From NCBI GenBank assembly GCA_002691725.1, contig NZIT01000065.1:13297-37047 (forward strand): 23,751 nucleotides of DNA, read 5' to 3'. The notes under the pieces were generated by a model, which saw only the letters and a program-made list of their open reading frames with translations, was not told the origin of the DNA and made no database searches. The stretch comes from SAR116 cluster bacterium. GTDB lineage: Bacteria; Pseudomonadota; Alphaproteobacteria; Puniceispirillales; UBA1172. Each line of letters opens with the position of its first letter. Within the stretch, counting starts at the first letter, position 1. Positions 16,005-23,751 of the stretch are shown here, piece after piece. Both the position numbers and the translations under genes were made by a program.

Positions 16005-17432
16005 ATGATCACCATTGCGGCGGATACGGCACTTACCGAAGACGGCTGGCAACAGAATATCCAGCTGAAGATTGTTGACGATAAGATTGATACGATCATC
16101 ACAGATGCAAGCGCTGCCTCAGCACACCATGTTCAGGCAGCAGAAGCCGATATTCATGTGCCGATTTTGCTGCCCGCCCCGTGCAATCTGCATAGCCATG
16201 CTTTTCAACGCGCCATGGCTGGATTGACTGAGTTCAGGGGCAGTCATGGCGAAGACAGTTTCTGGACATGGCGGCAATTGATGTATCGCTTTCTTGACGT
16301 GCTAAGTCCTGAGGATGTGCAGGCTATCGCGGCGCTTGTTCAAATGGAAATGCTCGAAGCCGGATATGCCGCCATTGGTGAGTTTCATTATCTGCATCAT
16401 CAGGCTGATGGAACGGCGTATGATGATCTTGCGGTTATGGCCGCCGCCATAACTGATGCCGCAATGGAAACTGGCATTGGCCTGACATTACTTCCGGTTC
16501 TTTATCAATATGGCGGCTGTGATCAACGTCCATTAGAGGCGGGGCAACGGCGTTTTGGTTGCGCGCTTGATCAGTTTTATCAGCTTCATGACGCTTCTGC
16601 CAAGCTCATATCCGATCTGCCTGCTGATGCCTCAATCGGCGTTGCGCCACATTCTTTACGCGCCGTATCTCATGAAGGGCTGATGGCGGTGGCGGCGATG
16701 TCTCCCCATGCGCCTTTCCATATTCATGTCGCCGAACAACAGGCCGAGGTTGATGAGATCAAGGCACATACTGGCGCAAGGCCGGTCGAATGGTTGCTTG
16801 ATCAGGTTCAAGTCAATGCCCGCTTCTGCCTTATTCATGCCACCCAAATGGTGGCCTCAGAAACCGAAGCTCTGGCCAAATCTGGTGCGGTGGTTGGGTT
16901 ATGTCCGATCACCGAATCAAATCTTGGTGATGGCATTTTTGATGGCGCGCGCTACATGGCGCATGGCGGTAAAATAGGGATAGGGTCTGATTCTAATATT
17001 CGTATCGCGCTTGCCGAAGAATTGCGGACGCTGGAATACTCACAACGGTTGCGTGATAAAAAACGCAATATCATGGCAGGTGAGGCAACATCAGTGGGAC
17101 GGCATTTATGGGAGGCGGTTAATGCTGGTGGGCATCAAGCCTTGGCGCGCCATGGTGGTGCTATTCGTTCAGGCGCCATTCGTTCAGGCGCCATTTGTTC
17201 AGGAGCATGGGCTGATCTGATTGCCCTGGATAGCAAAGCGCTTGATCTGATCCATATAGGAGGCGATCGCATTCTTGACAGCTTCATCATAGCAGGTGAT
17301 CAATCACTGGTGACAGATGTCTGGTCAGCTGGCCGCCATATGGTAATAGCTGGTCGCCATATTCATCGGGACAGGATTACAGCTGCCTATGCCAGTCAGG
17401 TCAAATCCTTGCGTCAGATGGCTTTATCATGA
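16005..17432 (+). CDS. hutF: Formimidoylglutamate deiminase
   Basis: A 475-aa amidohydrolase-superfamily enzyme that deaminates N-formimidoyl-L-glutamate to N-formyl-L-glutamate plus ammonia in histidine breakdown. It starts MITIAADTALTEDGW; an in-frame GTG at 15972 would add 11 residues. Zinc ligands are His63 and His65 (NLHSHAFQRAMAGL), His241 (HIHVAEQ) and Asp329 (GIGSDSN). Catalytic Glu244 and His278 (LIHAT) also fit, with offsets to the Pseudomonas enzyme (from memory) of 7-9. HutF-specific DSFWTWRQLMYRF follows the first metal motif. The region encoding about 396-411 contains a 15-bp tandem triplication. No other hut gene is in the window, so the product must be handled by enzymes encoded elsewhere (HutG/N-formylglutamate amidohydrolase). 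It is cytoplasmic. Confidence 0.93.
   Translation: MITIAADTALTEDGWQQNIQLKIVDDKIDTIITDASAASAHHVQAAEADIHVPILLPAPCNLHSHAFQRAMAGLTEFRGSHGEDSFWTWRQLMYRFLDVLSPEDVQAIAALVQMEMLEAGYAAIGEFHYLHHQADGTAYDDLAVMAAAITDAAMETGIGLTLLPVLYQYGGCDQRPLEAGQRRFGCALDQFYQLHDASAKLISDLPADASIGVAPHSLRAVSHEGLMAVAAMSPHAPFHIHVAEQQAEVDEIKAHTGARPVEWLLDQVQVNARFCLIHATQMVASETEALAKSGAVVGLCPITESNLGDGIFDGARYMAHGGKIGIGSDSNIRIALAEELRTLEYSQRLRDKKRNIMAGEATSVGRHLWEAVNAGGHQALARHGGAIRSGAIRSGAICSGAWADLIALDSKALDLIHIGGDRILDSFIIAGDQSLVTDVWSAGRHMVIAGRHIHRDRITAAYASQVKSLRQMALS
17161..17205 (+). repeat. 15-bp tandem triplication inside hutF
   Basis: Units 17161-17175 (CTATTCGTTCAGGCG), 17176-17190 (CCATTCGTTCAGGCG) and 17191-17205 (CCATTTGTTCAGGAG) are in frame and encode AIRSG-AIRSG-AICSG before the conserved WADLIALD strand. 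The array lies in a surface-loop position ahead of the C-terminal beta-sandwich, so copy-number change may be tolerated. Confidence 0.92.
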
Positions 17433-17633
17433 CGCGCTAAAGCTAGAATAGTATCAAAGACCTCATCATGGGAAGCGCATCTCTATGCGTTCTTGTCAGC
17501 GTCAGAGCAGGTTGTAGAATAGCGCCAATATGAGCCTTTTTTACTGCTATCATTATAATCACATGAAATGTTTATATACATAAAAGATAATTTATGCCTA
17601 TTATTTATGAATGCTAATTTATGGGAGGAAATC
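17433..17633. promoter_or_regulatory. Leader/promoter region of the polyamine-type binding protein
   Basis: A 201-nt gap. TATAAT at 17554-17559 is a perfect -10 box, with only a weak -35 candidate (ATGAGC, 17530-17535). A small imperfect hairpin at about 17472-17491 (GCGCAT/ATGCG) may mark the end of the hutF transcript. A long AT-rich leader of about 70 nt precedes the strong ribosome site GGGAGGA (17623-17629). Confidence 0.4.
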
Positions 17634-18668
17634 ATGTTAAAAAAGCATTTGTGTTCTGCAGCAGTAGCTATTGGGATGCTTTCATCCTCACAGGCGTTTG
17701 CGGCTGGCGAGCTAAATATTTTCAACTGGGGCAACTACACCAGCCCTGAGATGATTGAAAAATTTGAAAAAACATATGACATTAAAGTCACCATCACGGA
17801 TTACGATTCTAATGATACAGCATTAGCAAAAGTGCGTGCTGGCGCTCATGGTTTTGATATTGCGGTGCCATCAGCCAGCTTTATGCCTATTTGGATCAGC
17901 GAAGGCTTATTGCTGGAAACCAATCCGTCCGGGATGTCGAATTATGGCAATGTCCGTGACAATTTCAAAAACCCTGATTGGGACCCTGGTCACCGTTATT
18001 CTGTTCCCTATCAGTGGGGTACGGTTGGTGTGATTGTTGATACCACGCTTTATGATGGCGATATCAACACATGGGCAATGGTCTTTGATCCGCCCGAATC
18101 ACTTTCAGGAAAAATCAATGTGGCACCTGAAATGCTTGACCTCATTGATGCGGCTCTCAGATATACAGGCGGTGAGCCTTGTACCGATGATAAGAGCCAG
18201 CTGAAAAAAGCGCGTGATACATTGATCAGTGCGAAAAAGCATTGGTTATCCATGGATTATGGTGTCATTGAGAAATTTGCCGGACGTGATCTTGGTGCAT
18301 CGCTATACTGGAACGGCGCGGCTTTCCGTGCCAGAGAGAAAAATCCAGATGTTCGCTTTGGCTATCCAGTAGAAGGCTATCCGATGTGGATGGATGCTGT
18401 GGTTGTCCTCAAAGACGCAAAGAACGTTGAGAATGCCAAGCTTTTCCAAAACTTCCTGATGGAACCCGAGCATGCCGCTATGGCATCAGCATTTGCGCGT
18501 TACGCCAATGGCATCAAAGGCTCTGAGCCATTTATGCCAGATGATATGAAGGGCGCACCAGAAGTTGATATTGCGGCTGAGTTCATTCCAAACGGCTTCT
18601 TCAGCAAAACCTGTCCACCTCATGTTCAGGAAATGTATTCTGCTATTTGGACAGAACTACAAAAGTAA
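17634..18668 (+). CDS. Spermidine/putrescine-type ABC solute-binding protein (PotD/PotF family)
   Basis: A 344-aa periplasmic binding protein. Start ATG 17634 has a near-perfect GGGAGGA ribosome site 5 nt upstream and gives a clean Sec signal peptide (MLKKHLCSAAVAIGMLSSSQAFA, cleaved after about residue 23). An ATG-like start further upstream would bury it. The mature protein opens ELNIFNWGNYTSPEMIEKFE, the hallmark of PotD/PotF, followed by AKVRAGAHGFDIAVPSASF, VPYQWGTVGVIVDT and the late DAVVVLKDAKNVENAKLF region. It captures a polyamine or related cation for the ATPase/permease genes starting at 21734, although two hydrolase genes lie between. The strong ribosome site and downstream terminator suggest high expression as a single gene. 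The exact ligand is unknown. Confidence 0.9.
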   Translation: MLKKHLCSAAVAIGMLSSSQAFAAGELNIFNWGNYTSPEMIEKFEKTYDIKVTITDYDSNDTALAKVRAGAHGFDIAVPSASFMPIWISEGLLLETNPSGMSNYGNVRDNFKNPDWDPGHRYSVPYQWGTVGVIVDTTLYDGDINTWAMVFDPPESLSGKINVAPEMLDLIDAALRYTGGEPCTDDKSQLKKARDTLISAKKHWLSMDYGVIEKFAGRDLGASLYWNGAAFRAREKNPDVRFGYPVEGYPMWMDAVVVLKDAKNVENAKLFQNFLMEPEHAAMASAFARYANGIKGSEPFMPDDMKGAPEVDIAAEFIPNGFFSKTCPPHVQEMYSAIWTELQK

Positions 18669-18708
18669 TAAAGTGACGTCAGCGTCGCTTTAATATGACA
18701 AATACATG

Positions 18709-18740
18709 ATAGAGGCGAAAATATTCGCCTCTATTTTTTT
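18709..18740 (+). terminator. Rho-independent terminator after the polyamine-type binding protein
   Basis: An 11-bp perfect stem (ATAGAGGCGAA 18709-18719 / TTCGCCTCTAT 18724-18734) with a 4-nt AATA loop is followed by six or more T. An additional imperfect hairpin (18670-18691, AAAGTGACG/CGTCGCTTT) lies just after the stop. It isolates this gene from the convergent amidase. Confidence 0.92.
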
Positions 18741-18757
18741 GTCAATTGGTTTTTTGC

Positions 18758-20209
18758 TTATTGGGGATGATATTGGCGAATTAAATCAACTTGTTTAGCA
18801 TGCCATGGCATCGCTTGTTCGAGCTGTCTGGCAAGGCTCATCAGCATTTCATCATTGCCATAAGCCGCCGCAAAATGCACTCCAACAGGCAGATTATCGG
18901 GCGTCCAGTGAAGCGGTAGTGACATAGCCGGCTGACCAGAGGCATTGAATATTGCTGTATAGGGCGAATAGGCAAAGACACCATCGGGGCCATTACGGTA
19001 ATCCATAAAATCCGTATTGATCGGCTTGAAGCGACCAATTTCTGCAGGTGGTTCAGCTAATGTTGGGCTTAACAGAATATCAACATCTTCAAACAGATGT
19101 GCCATTTTGCGGCCAAATGCGTGAACCGTATTAATGGATTGCAGATAGTCGGCGCCAGATACACGGTTGCCTAATTGAATAGCACCATAGGTGACGCCAT
19201 CAACATCATCTGGTGTCACCTCAGCAATATCTTTTTTATATCGCACCGAAAGCAAAGTTCCGGCGGCGACAATTTTTGTCCATGCCATCATCATGTCTTT
19301 CACGTCATCACCAAGCGATGATGACCATGCGCTCACATGATGACCAAGTTGGCGTAAACTATCGGCGGTTTGGGCAACGGCATGACGACATTCTTCATGA
19401 ACAGCATTCCCCATGAAATCGGTATCCAAGACAGCTACGCGCAAGCCCGGCAGCTTGGCGTCCATGGCTTTCATAAAGCCTGTCTTGAGAGGGGGAGCAG
19501 AATAAGGCGCGCCTAAATCTGCGCCTGAACAATGGTCTAGCATCAAGGCACTATCACGAACAGAACGTGTCAGAAAGCCGTCTATCGCCATGCCTGCCCA
19601 GCCTTCGCCAACAGCAGGGCCATCAGGCAGGCGCGCGCGCGTCGGTTTAATGCCAACCAGCCCACAGCAAGCGGCCGGGATACGAACCGAGCCGCCACCA
19701 TCAGAGCCATGAGCTAAGGGGACAATGCCAGCCGCCACCGCAGAGCCTGAACCGCCAGACGAGCCGCCGCTTGTATGATTGACGTTCCATGGATTGCGCG
19801 TCGGCGCCCCATAGACGCCAGCCTCGCTTGTTGGCCCAATGCCAAGTTCAGGTGATGTCGTTCGCGCATAAGGAATGAGCCCGGTTTTCCGCATGCGTTG
19901 ATAAATTGATGAATCATACGAATACACCGTATCCTGATATAGCCGTGAGCCATTATGTGAGGGAAAATCGATGGCCTCTGCGCCCAAGTCTTTGAGAAGA
20001 GTCGGGACGCCATATAACGGCGTATCTAGTGCCGTCGTCGCCAGCAGTTTTTCGGCTTGGGGAGTGTTGAAGTTGACAACAGCATGGAGCGAGGGGTTTA
20101 GCCGTTCCGCTCTTGCTACGCTGGCACTAAGCATGTCGGCGGCGGCAACACCCCCGACCTTAATTTGCTCAGCAAGGGCGATGGCATCACATTCAAACAA
20201 ATCATCCAT
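18758..20209 (-). CDS. Amidase-signature hydrolase, 6-aminohexanoate cyclic-dimer hydrolase (NylA)-like
   Basis: A 483-aa amidase-signature enzyme. The triad is Lys73 (GVPTLLKDLG), cis-Ser150 (SGGSSGGSGSAVAAG) and nucleophile Ser174 (GSDGGGSVRIPAACCGLVG). Features such as ELGIGPTSEAGVYGAPTRNPW and the late SPYTAIFNASGQPAMSLP are seen in the branch holding NylA and many generic amidases. It cleaves an amide bond in the cytoplasm; the natural substrate is not evident. Start ATG 20209 has AAAGGA at a good distance. It is divergent from a NylB-like hydrolase, and both sit inside a polyamine-type transporter locus. Its overall similarity to the amidase at 3782-5164 is limited to the signature region, so the two are distinct enzymes and not a recent duplication. 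Confidence 0.88.
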   Translation of the reverse strand: MDDLFECDAIALAEQIKVGGVAAADMLSASVARAERLNPSLHAVVNFNTPQAEKLLATTALDTPLYGVPTLLKDLGAEAIDFPSHNGSRLYQDTVYSYDSSIYQRMRKTGLIPYARTTSPELGIGPTSEAGVYGAPTRNPWNVNHTSGGSSGGSGSAVAAGIVPLAHGSDGGGSVRIPAACCGLVGIKPTRARLPDGPAVGEGWAGMAIDGFLTRSVRDSALMLDHCSGADLGAPYSAPPLKTGFMKAMDAKLPGLRVAVLDTDFMGNAVHEECRHAVAQTADSLRQLGHHVSAWSSSLGDDVKDMMMAWTKIVAAGTLLSVRYKKDIAEVTPDDVDGVTYGAIQLGNRVSGADYLQSINTVHAFGRKMAHLFEDVDILLSPTLAEPPAEIGRFKPINTDFMDYRNGPDGVFAYSPYTAIFNASGQPAMSLPLHWTPDNLPVGVHFAAAYGNDEMLMSLARQLEQAMPWHAKQVDLIRQYHPQ

Positions 20210-20286
20210 GATACAATTCCTTTAACATATAATTCCTCAAACACACATAAAGATTAAAGATGCCATGACAGCCAGATATTGACCAG

Positions 20287-20380
20287 TACCTTTTCGAGGA
20301 TACCTTTTAGGTAATACCCTCAAGCTAGTGATTGACATAATTAACTTTGCCTTTCACACTGAACTTAAGCAAATCATAAT
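20287..20380. promoter_or_regulatory. Divergent regulatory region between the NylA-like and NylB-like genes
   Basis: Within the 247-nt gap, TACCTTTT occurs twice (20287-20294 and 20301-20308, 14 bp apart). An imperfect inverted repeat runs from GAGGATACC (20296-20304) to GGTAATACCCTC (20310-20321). TTGACA at 20332-20337 is a perfect -35 box but its -10 (CACACT, 17 nt on) is poor; TTCACA (20353-20358) with CATAAT (20375-20380), 16 nt apart, is an alternative promoter. The repeats could be an operator shared by the divergent pair. Confidence 0.35.
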
Positions 20381-20456
20381 AGAGACCAGTGATATTGGAG
20401 ATTAGGTCATAACAGCGTCGTATAAAAATAGTGAAAAACAGCCGCCAATATTTGAT

Positions 20457-21647
20457 ATGGCAGAGGCCGATATCTGGGCTCAGATGCCGCGCATGGATTG
20501 GGACAGGCCACCATGGAATAGGTGGAGTTTTCAACGCATCAGGAGCCTGATGCCAACCGCCCAAGTCTGGCGCGGTAACGCCCAGGCAAAGCCCCTGCCG
20601 CGTCAAGAAAAGGATATCTCACAGATACAATTTACCCGATCTGATCAAGTATCACAGACGCTTGAGAGCTTTCTTGATGATAGTTACACAGACGGATTTC
20701 TGGTCATGGCTGATGGCCATATTATCCACGAAAGCTACCATAATGGTATGCGGCCTGAGACGCCGCATTTGATGCAATCTGTGTCCAAATCTATTACCGC
20801 CACGGTCACCGGAATAATGATCGGGCGAGGGCAGCTTGACCCATCTGCTCTGGTCAGAACCTATATCCCGGAGCTGGCAGAAACAGCGTGGGCGGAGGCG
20901 ACGCTTCAGCATGTTCTGGATATGACGACAGGCGTTCAGTATAGCGAAGAATACACGCGGCTTGATTCTGATGTTGGCAAGACGGATGTTGCTTCTGGCT
21001 GGCGGCCTGTCGCGCCTGATGCTAGCCCTGATATTGATTGGCCTGCCTCGGTTTGGGATCAGATATTATCATTGAAAACATGTGATGCTGACCATGGCAG
21101 CAGATTTTTATATCGGTCAATTGAAACAGATTTACTGGCGCATATTATGATGCGCGTCTCCGGCATGCCGCTGCATGAGTTGATCAGCCAAGAATTATGG
21201 CAACCTATGGGTGCCGAAGAAGATGGATATTTCACCGTTGATGCACGCGGATACGGGCTGGCGAGTGGCGGCTTTAATGGCTGCCTGCGGGATTTTGGCC
21301 GCTTTGGACAGCTCTATCTGGATGACGGTATGTGCGATGGCAAACAGATTATCCCGCGTGACTGGATCACCGATGTCAGGCGTGGCGCGCATGGATTATT
21401 TTCTGAGGAAAGGCGCAAGCTGCTGCCACATGGCTGCTATCGAAATCAGTTTTGGATCGAAGATGAGACCAAAGAATCCTTCATGTGTTTAGGGGTGTTT
21501 GGTCAGCTTATTTATATCGCGCCAGCCTATAATATGGTGGTTGTTAAATTATCTACCTGGCCTGATTTTCTTGATGATGATTTCAAAGTTGAAACGCAGC
21601 TTGCCATTCACGCGATTGCCGCTGAATTGGGGAAACATGTTGACTGA
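20457..21647 (+). CDS. Serine hydrolase of the class C beta-lactamase/6-aminohexanoate-dimer hydrolase (NylB) type
   Basis: A 396-aa serine beta-lactamase-fold enzyme, close to the 392 aa of NylB. The SxxK nucleophile motif is Ser108-Val-Ser-Lys111 (MQSVSKSITATVTG). The second motif is Tyr219 in FLYRSIETDLL. SEEYTRLDSD includes Tyr166, which corresponds to a substrate-binding Tyr of NylB with the same 4-residue offset as the catalytic Ser. There is no signal peptide, unlike true secreted beta-lactamases, so a cytoplasmic amide/ester hydrolase is more likely than antibiotic resistance. No in-frame start exists upstream because a TAG lies at 20403; the ribosome site is weak. It is divergent from the NylA-like amidase, and a polyamine-type ATPase follows on the same strand 86 nt later. 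Confidence 0.86.
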   Translation: MAEADIWAQMPRMDWDRPPWNRWSFQRIRSLMPTAQVWRGNAQAKPLPRQEKDISQIQFTRSDQVSQTLESFLDDSYTDGFLVMADGHIIHESYHNGMRPETPHLMQSVSKSITATVTGIMIGRGQLDPSALVRTYIPELAETAWAEATLQHVLDMTTGVQYSEEYTRLDSDVGKTDVASGWRPVAPDASPDIDWPASVWDQILSLKTCDADHGSRFLYRSIETDLLAHIMMRVSGMPLHELISQELWQPMGAEEDGYFTVDARGYGLASGGFNGCLRDFGRFGQLYLDDGMCDGKQIIPRDWITDVRRGAHGLFSEERRKLLPHGCYRNQFWIEDETKESFMCLGVFGQLIYIAPAYNMVVVKLSTWPDFLDDDFKVETQLAIHAIAAELGKHVD

Positions 21648-21733
21648 TGTTAAAAACACAAGTTAAAGAAGATAAGGCGCTTCGATGTAATCCAGCAGAT
21701 TTTATAAACCTAATTAGTAGGTAAGTTTATGTC

Positions 21734-22849
21734 ATGACAAAGACCAACGATGCTGAAATAGCAATTCATGTAGATGGGGTAGGAAAATATTTTGGTGCTG
21801 AGCCAAATCTAGTTAAGGCGCTGGATAATGTTTCTATTGATATTCGCCGCAATGAGTTTTTTACTCTGCTTGGCCCGTCAGGATGTGGCAAAACAACATT
21901 GTTGCGGCTAATTGCCGGGTTTGAGAGCCCGACCTTTGGGCAAATCCTGCTTGATAATAAGGACATCACTCACCTGCCGCCATATCACCGTTCGGTCAAT
22001 ACCGTGTTTCAAAGCTATGCTCTTTTTCCGCATTTAACTGTCGCAGAAAATATTAGCTTTGGTCTGGAAATGCTTAAAAAACCAAAGCGTGAGATTGCCC
22101 AAACGGTTGATGAAATGTTGGCGCTTGTGCATATGGAAGAATTGAAAGATCGGCGGACTAATCAGATTTCTGGCGGCCAGCAACAGCGGGTAGCCTTGGC
22201 ACGAGCATTAGCCCCTAAGCCAGATGTGCTATTATTGGATGAGCCACTATCGGCGCTTGATTATAAACTGCGCCGAGGCATGCAAATTGAACTCAAGAGG
22301 CTGCAATTAGAAACTGGCATCACCTTTATTTTTGTCACCCACGATCAAGAAGAAGCCTTGACTATGTCAGATCGCATTGCCGTGATGAGTGATGGGCATA
22401 TCCTGCAAGTGGGGACACCTGATGACATTTATTCCAATCCGCAAGAACGCTTTGTTGCGGATTTTATTGGTGAGTCTAACTTCATCACAGCCGATATTGT
22501 TTCGGTCAGTAAAGGCAAACAGGCGAAAGCCTCGCTGCGCTTGAGCGGCAGTCGCAAAACACTGAAAGCAACCTTGCCAGCGAATAAGATGCAGGATAAA
22601 TCTGCGACGGTTTTTATTCGGCCTGAACATGCGCGTCTGCAAACCTCATCACGCGGGGCAACAATGACCGGGACATTAACCAATATCTTGTTCTTTGGCA
22701 CGGATACCAATTTTCATCTGTCACTTGAAAATGGCGATAGTTTTGTTGTGCGCTCACAAAATGAAATTGGCCGCGCCTTTAATCCATCAATCGGGGATAC
22801 GCTGGGGATTGTTATTGATGAACAGGCTATTCAGATTTTAAAGGATTAG
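21734..22849 (+). CDS. potA: Polyamine-type ABC transporter ATPase (PotA/PotG family)
   Basis: A 371-aa ATPase that energises uptake by the following permease. Walker A is at 47-54 (GPSGCGKT), the Q-loop is [13 protein letters not shown] near 91-103, signature ISGGQ is at 145-149, Walker B VLLLDE is at 165-170 followed by PLSALD, and the H-loop is [14 protein letters not shown]. The C-terminal ~120 residues form the TOBE-type regulatory domain typical of PotA/PotG/FbpC-like proteins, ending in IRPEHARL and a beta-rich end. It starts at ATG 21734 with a poorly placed AGGTAAG ribosome site, and the permease start is 5 nt after the stop. The substrate specificity lies with the binding protein, presumably that at 17634. 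Confidence 0.92.
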   Translation: MTKTNDAEIAIHVDGVGKYFGAEPNLVKALDNVSIDIRRNEFFTLLGPSGCGKTTLLRLIAGFESPTFGQILLDNKDITHLPPYHRSVNTVFQSYALFPHLTVAENISFGLEMLKKPKREIAQTVDEMLALVHMEELKDRRTNQISGGQQQRVALARALAPKPDVLLLDEPLSALDYKLRRGMQIELKRLQLETGITFIFVTHDQEEALTMSDRIAVMSDGHILQVGTPDDIYSNPQERFVADFIGESNFITADIVSVSKGKQAKASLRLSGSRKTLKATLPANKMQDKSATVFIRPEHARLQTSSRGATMTGTLTNILFFGTDTNFHLSLENGDSFVVRSQNEIGRAFNPSIGDTLGIVIDEQAIQILKD

Positions 22850-22854
22850 CGGAA

Positions 22855-23751
22855 ATGGCACCTGTCTCTAACCATCTGGAATTAGAGCGTATTAAACGCA
22901 AGGCACGCGCCAATTGGCTGTTGTCACTGCCTGCATTGCTTTTGCTGTTATTTGCGGCATCAGGGCCATTGCTGATTGTCATTGTCTATTCTTTTCTGAC
23001 CCCTGGAAATTATGGTGGCGTGCTTTGGGAGCTATCAGGCGAAGCCTGGTTTAAGGTGCTCTACACGAAAGATATTTTTGACGATACTGTTTCACTTTCA
23101 GATGCCCATATTTCTATTTTTTGGCGGTCGTTTCAGCTGTCTTTTCTGACTACGGTGATCTGTTTGATACTAGGATTCCCGACAGCCTATTTTATCGCAA
23201 CACGGCCACCATCAACACGCAATGTCTGGCTATTTCTAATCACTATTCCGTTTTGGACAAATCTGTTAATTCGGACATTTGCTATTCTTGAATTGATCAG
23301 GAATAAAGGCGTTATCAATAATTCATTAATGTCGCTGGGGGTAATTAGTGATCCTATTCCCATGCTTTATTCAGATGCCGCGATTGTGATTGGGATGACA
23401 TATGTCTATCTGCCGTTAATGGTTCTGCCGATTTATGCCGCTATGGAACGCTTTGATTTCCGTTATGTTGAGGCAGGCTTTGATCTCTATGCCTCGCGCT
23501 TCAAAGTCATGCGGAGAATTATTCTGCCGATCATTAAGCCGGGGGTTATTGCGGGTTCTATTTTGGTTTTTGTGCCGTCGCTAGGGGCATATGTGACGCC
23601 GCGTATCCTTGGCGGCGGGAAGAATCTGATGATTGGTAATTTGATTGAATTACAATTTGGGCAAGGCAAGAACTGGCCTTTGGGTGCCGCCCTTGCTGTG
23701 ACGATGCTGTTGATTGTATTGGTTGCTCTGATTTTCTACATGCGGATTTCA
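22855..23751 (+). CDS. Polyamine-type ABC transporter permease (PotB/PotH family), cut at window end
   Basis: An open frame from ATG 22855 runs off the window with no stop, giving 299 residues; AGGA at 22842-22845 is the ribosome site. Hydrophobic segments lie at about 22-45, 86-110, 122-140, 175-200, 225-250 and 276-297. The EAA-type ATPase docking loop is at about 209-235 (EAGFDLYASRFKVMRRIILP). The family-typical IPFWTNLLIRTFA and LGAYVTPRILGGG are present. It forms half of the channel; a PotC/PotI-like partner should follow outside the window. At most a few residues seem to be missing, judging from the usual length of about 285-310 aa. Confidence 0.9.
   Translation, partial: MAPVSNHLELERIKRKARANWLLSLPALLLLLFAASGPLLIVIVYSFLTPGNYGGVLWELSGEAWFKVLYTKDIFDDTVSLSDAHISIFWRSFQLSFLTTVICLILGFPTAYFIATRPPSTRNVWLFLITIPFWTNLLIRTFAILELIRNKGVINNSLMSLGVISDPIPMLYSDAAIVIGMTYVYLPLMVLPIYAAMERFDFRYVEAGFDLYASRFKVMRRIILPIIKPGVIAGSILVFVPSLGAYVTPRILGGGKNLMIGNLIELQFGQGKNWPLGAALAVTMLLIVLVALIFYMRIS

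Noticed and set aside
17161..17205. CRISPR-like array
   Set aside because: Direct tandem units with no spacers, in frame inside hutF; no cas genes in the window.
20457..21647. Antibiotic-resistance beta-lactamase
   Set aside because: No signal peptide and NylB-type motifs; the fold is shared by many esterases and amidases, so a resistance role is not supported.

Overview
The window is compact, gene-dense DNA from a mid-GC Gram-negative bacterium. The gene families (fused oligopeptide ATPase, N-formimidoyl-glutamate deiminase hutF, a trimethylaminoethylphosphonate oxygenase-like pair, two amidase-signature enzymes) and the short intergenic gaps suggest a heterotrophic, probably marine alphaproteobacterium. 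A SAR116-like source is my guess and is not proven by the sequence. I see no rRNA, tRNA, phage, insertion sequence or CRISPR array.

Layout. (1) 1-5164, plus strand: the C-terminus of a family-5 solute-binding protein, a strong terminator hairpin, then two DppB/DppC-type permeases, a fused DppD-DppF-type ATPase with an odd Lys/Ser/Pro tail, and an amidase. This looks like a peptide or amide importer feeding a hydrolase. (2) 5181-7301, minus strand: a protein like the large subunit of N,N-dimethylformamidase, convergent with the amidase. (3) 7473-8420, plus: a class IV aminotransferase resembling (R)-amine transaminases. (4) 8776-11336, plus: a translationally coupled DUF1800/DUF1501 pair. (5) 11458-13216, plus: a gamma-butyrobetaine-hydroxylase-like Fe(II)/2-oxoglutarate dioxygenase, broken here by a one-base frameshift, overlapping an HD-domain PhnZ/TmpB-like diiron oxygenase. 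The pair matches the known TmpA/TmpB organophosphonate route to glycine betaine plus phosphate. (6) 13258-15624, minus: a SAM methyltransferase and a second family-5 binding protein with a Tat-type signal. (7) 16005-17432, plus: hutF. (8) 17634-23751: a PotD/PotF-type binding protein, an intervening divergent pair of hydrolases (amidase resembling 6-aminohexanoate cyclic-dimer hydrolase NylA; serine hydrolase resembling NylB), then a PotA-type ATPase and a PotB/PotH-type permease cut by the window end.

Taken together the genes read as a nitrogen/carbon (and perhaps phosphorus) scavenging block: two different ABC importers, several C-N bond hydrolases, a transaminase, an imine deiminase and a C-P bond cleaving pair. 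That functional grouping is inference; the families are read directly from motifs. The most notable points are the TmpAB-like pair with its frameshift at 12453-12456, the NylA-like/NylB-like divergent pair inside a polyamine-type transporter locus, and three separate short tandem duplications (18, 14 and 15 bp units).
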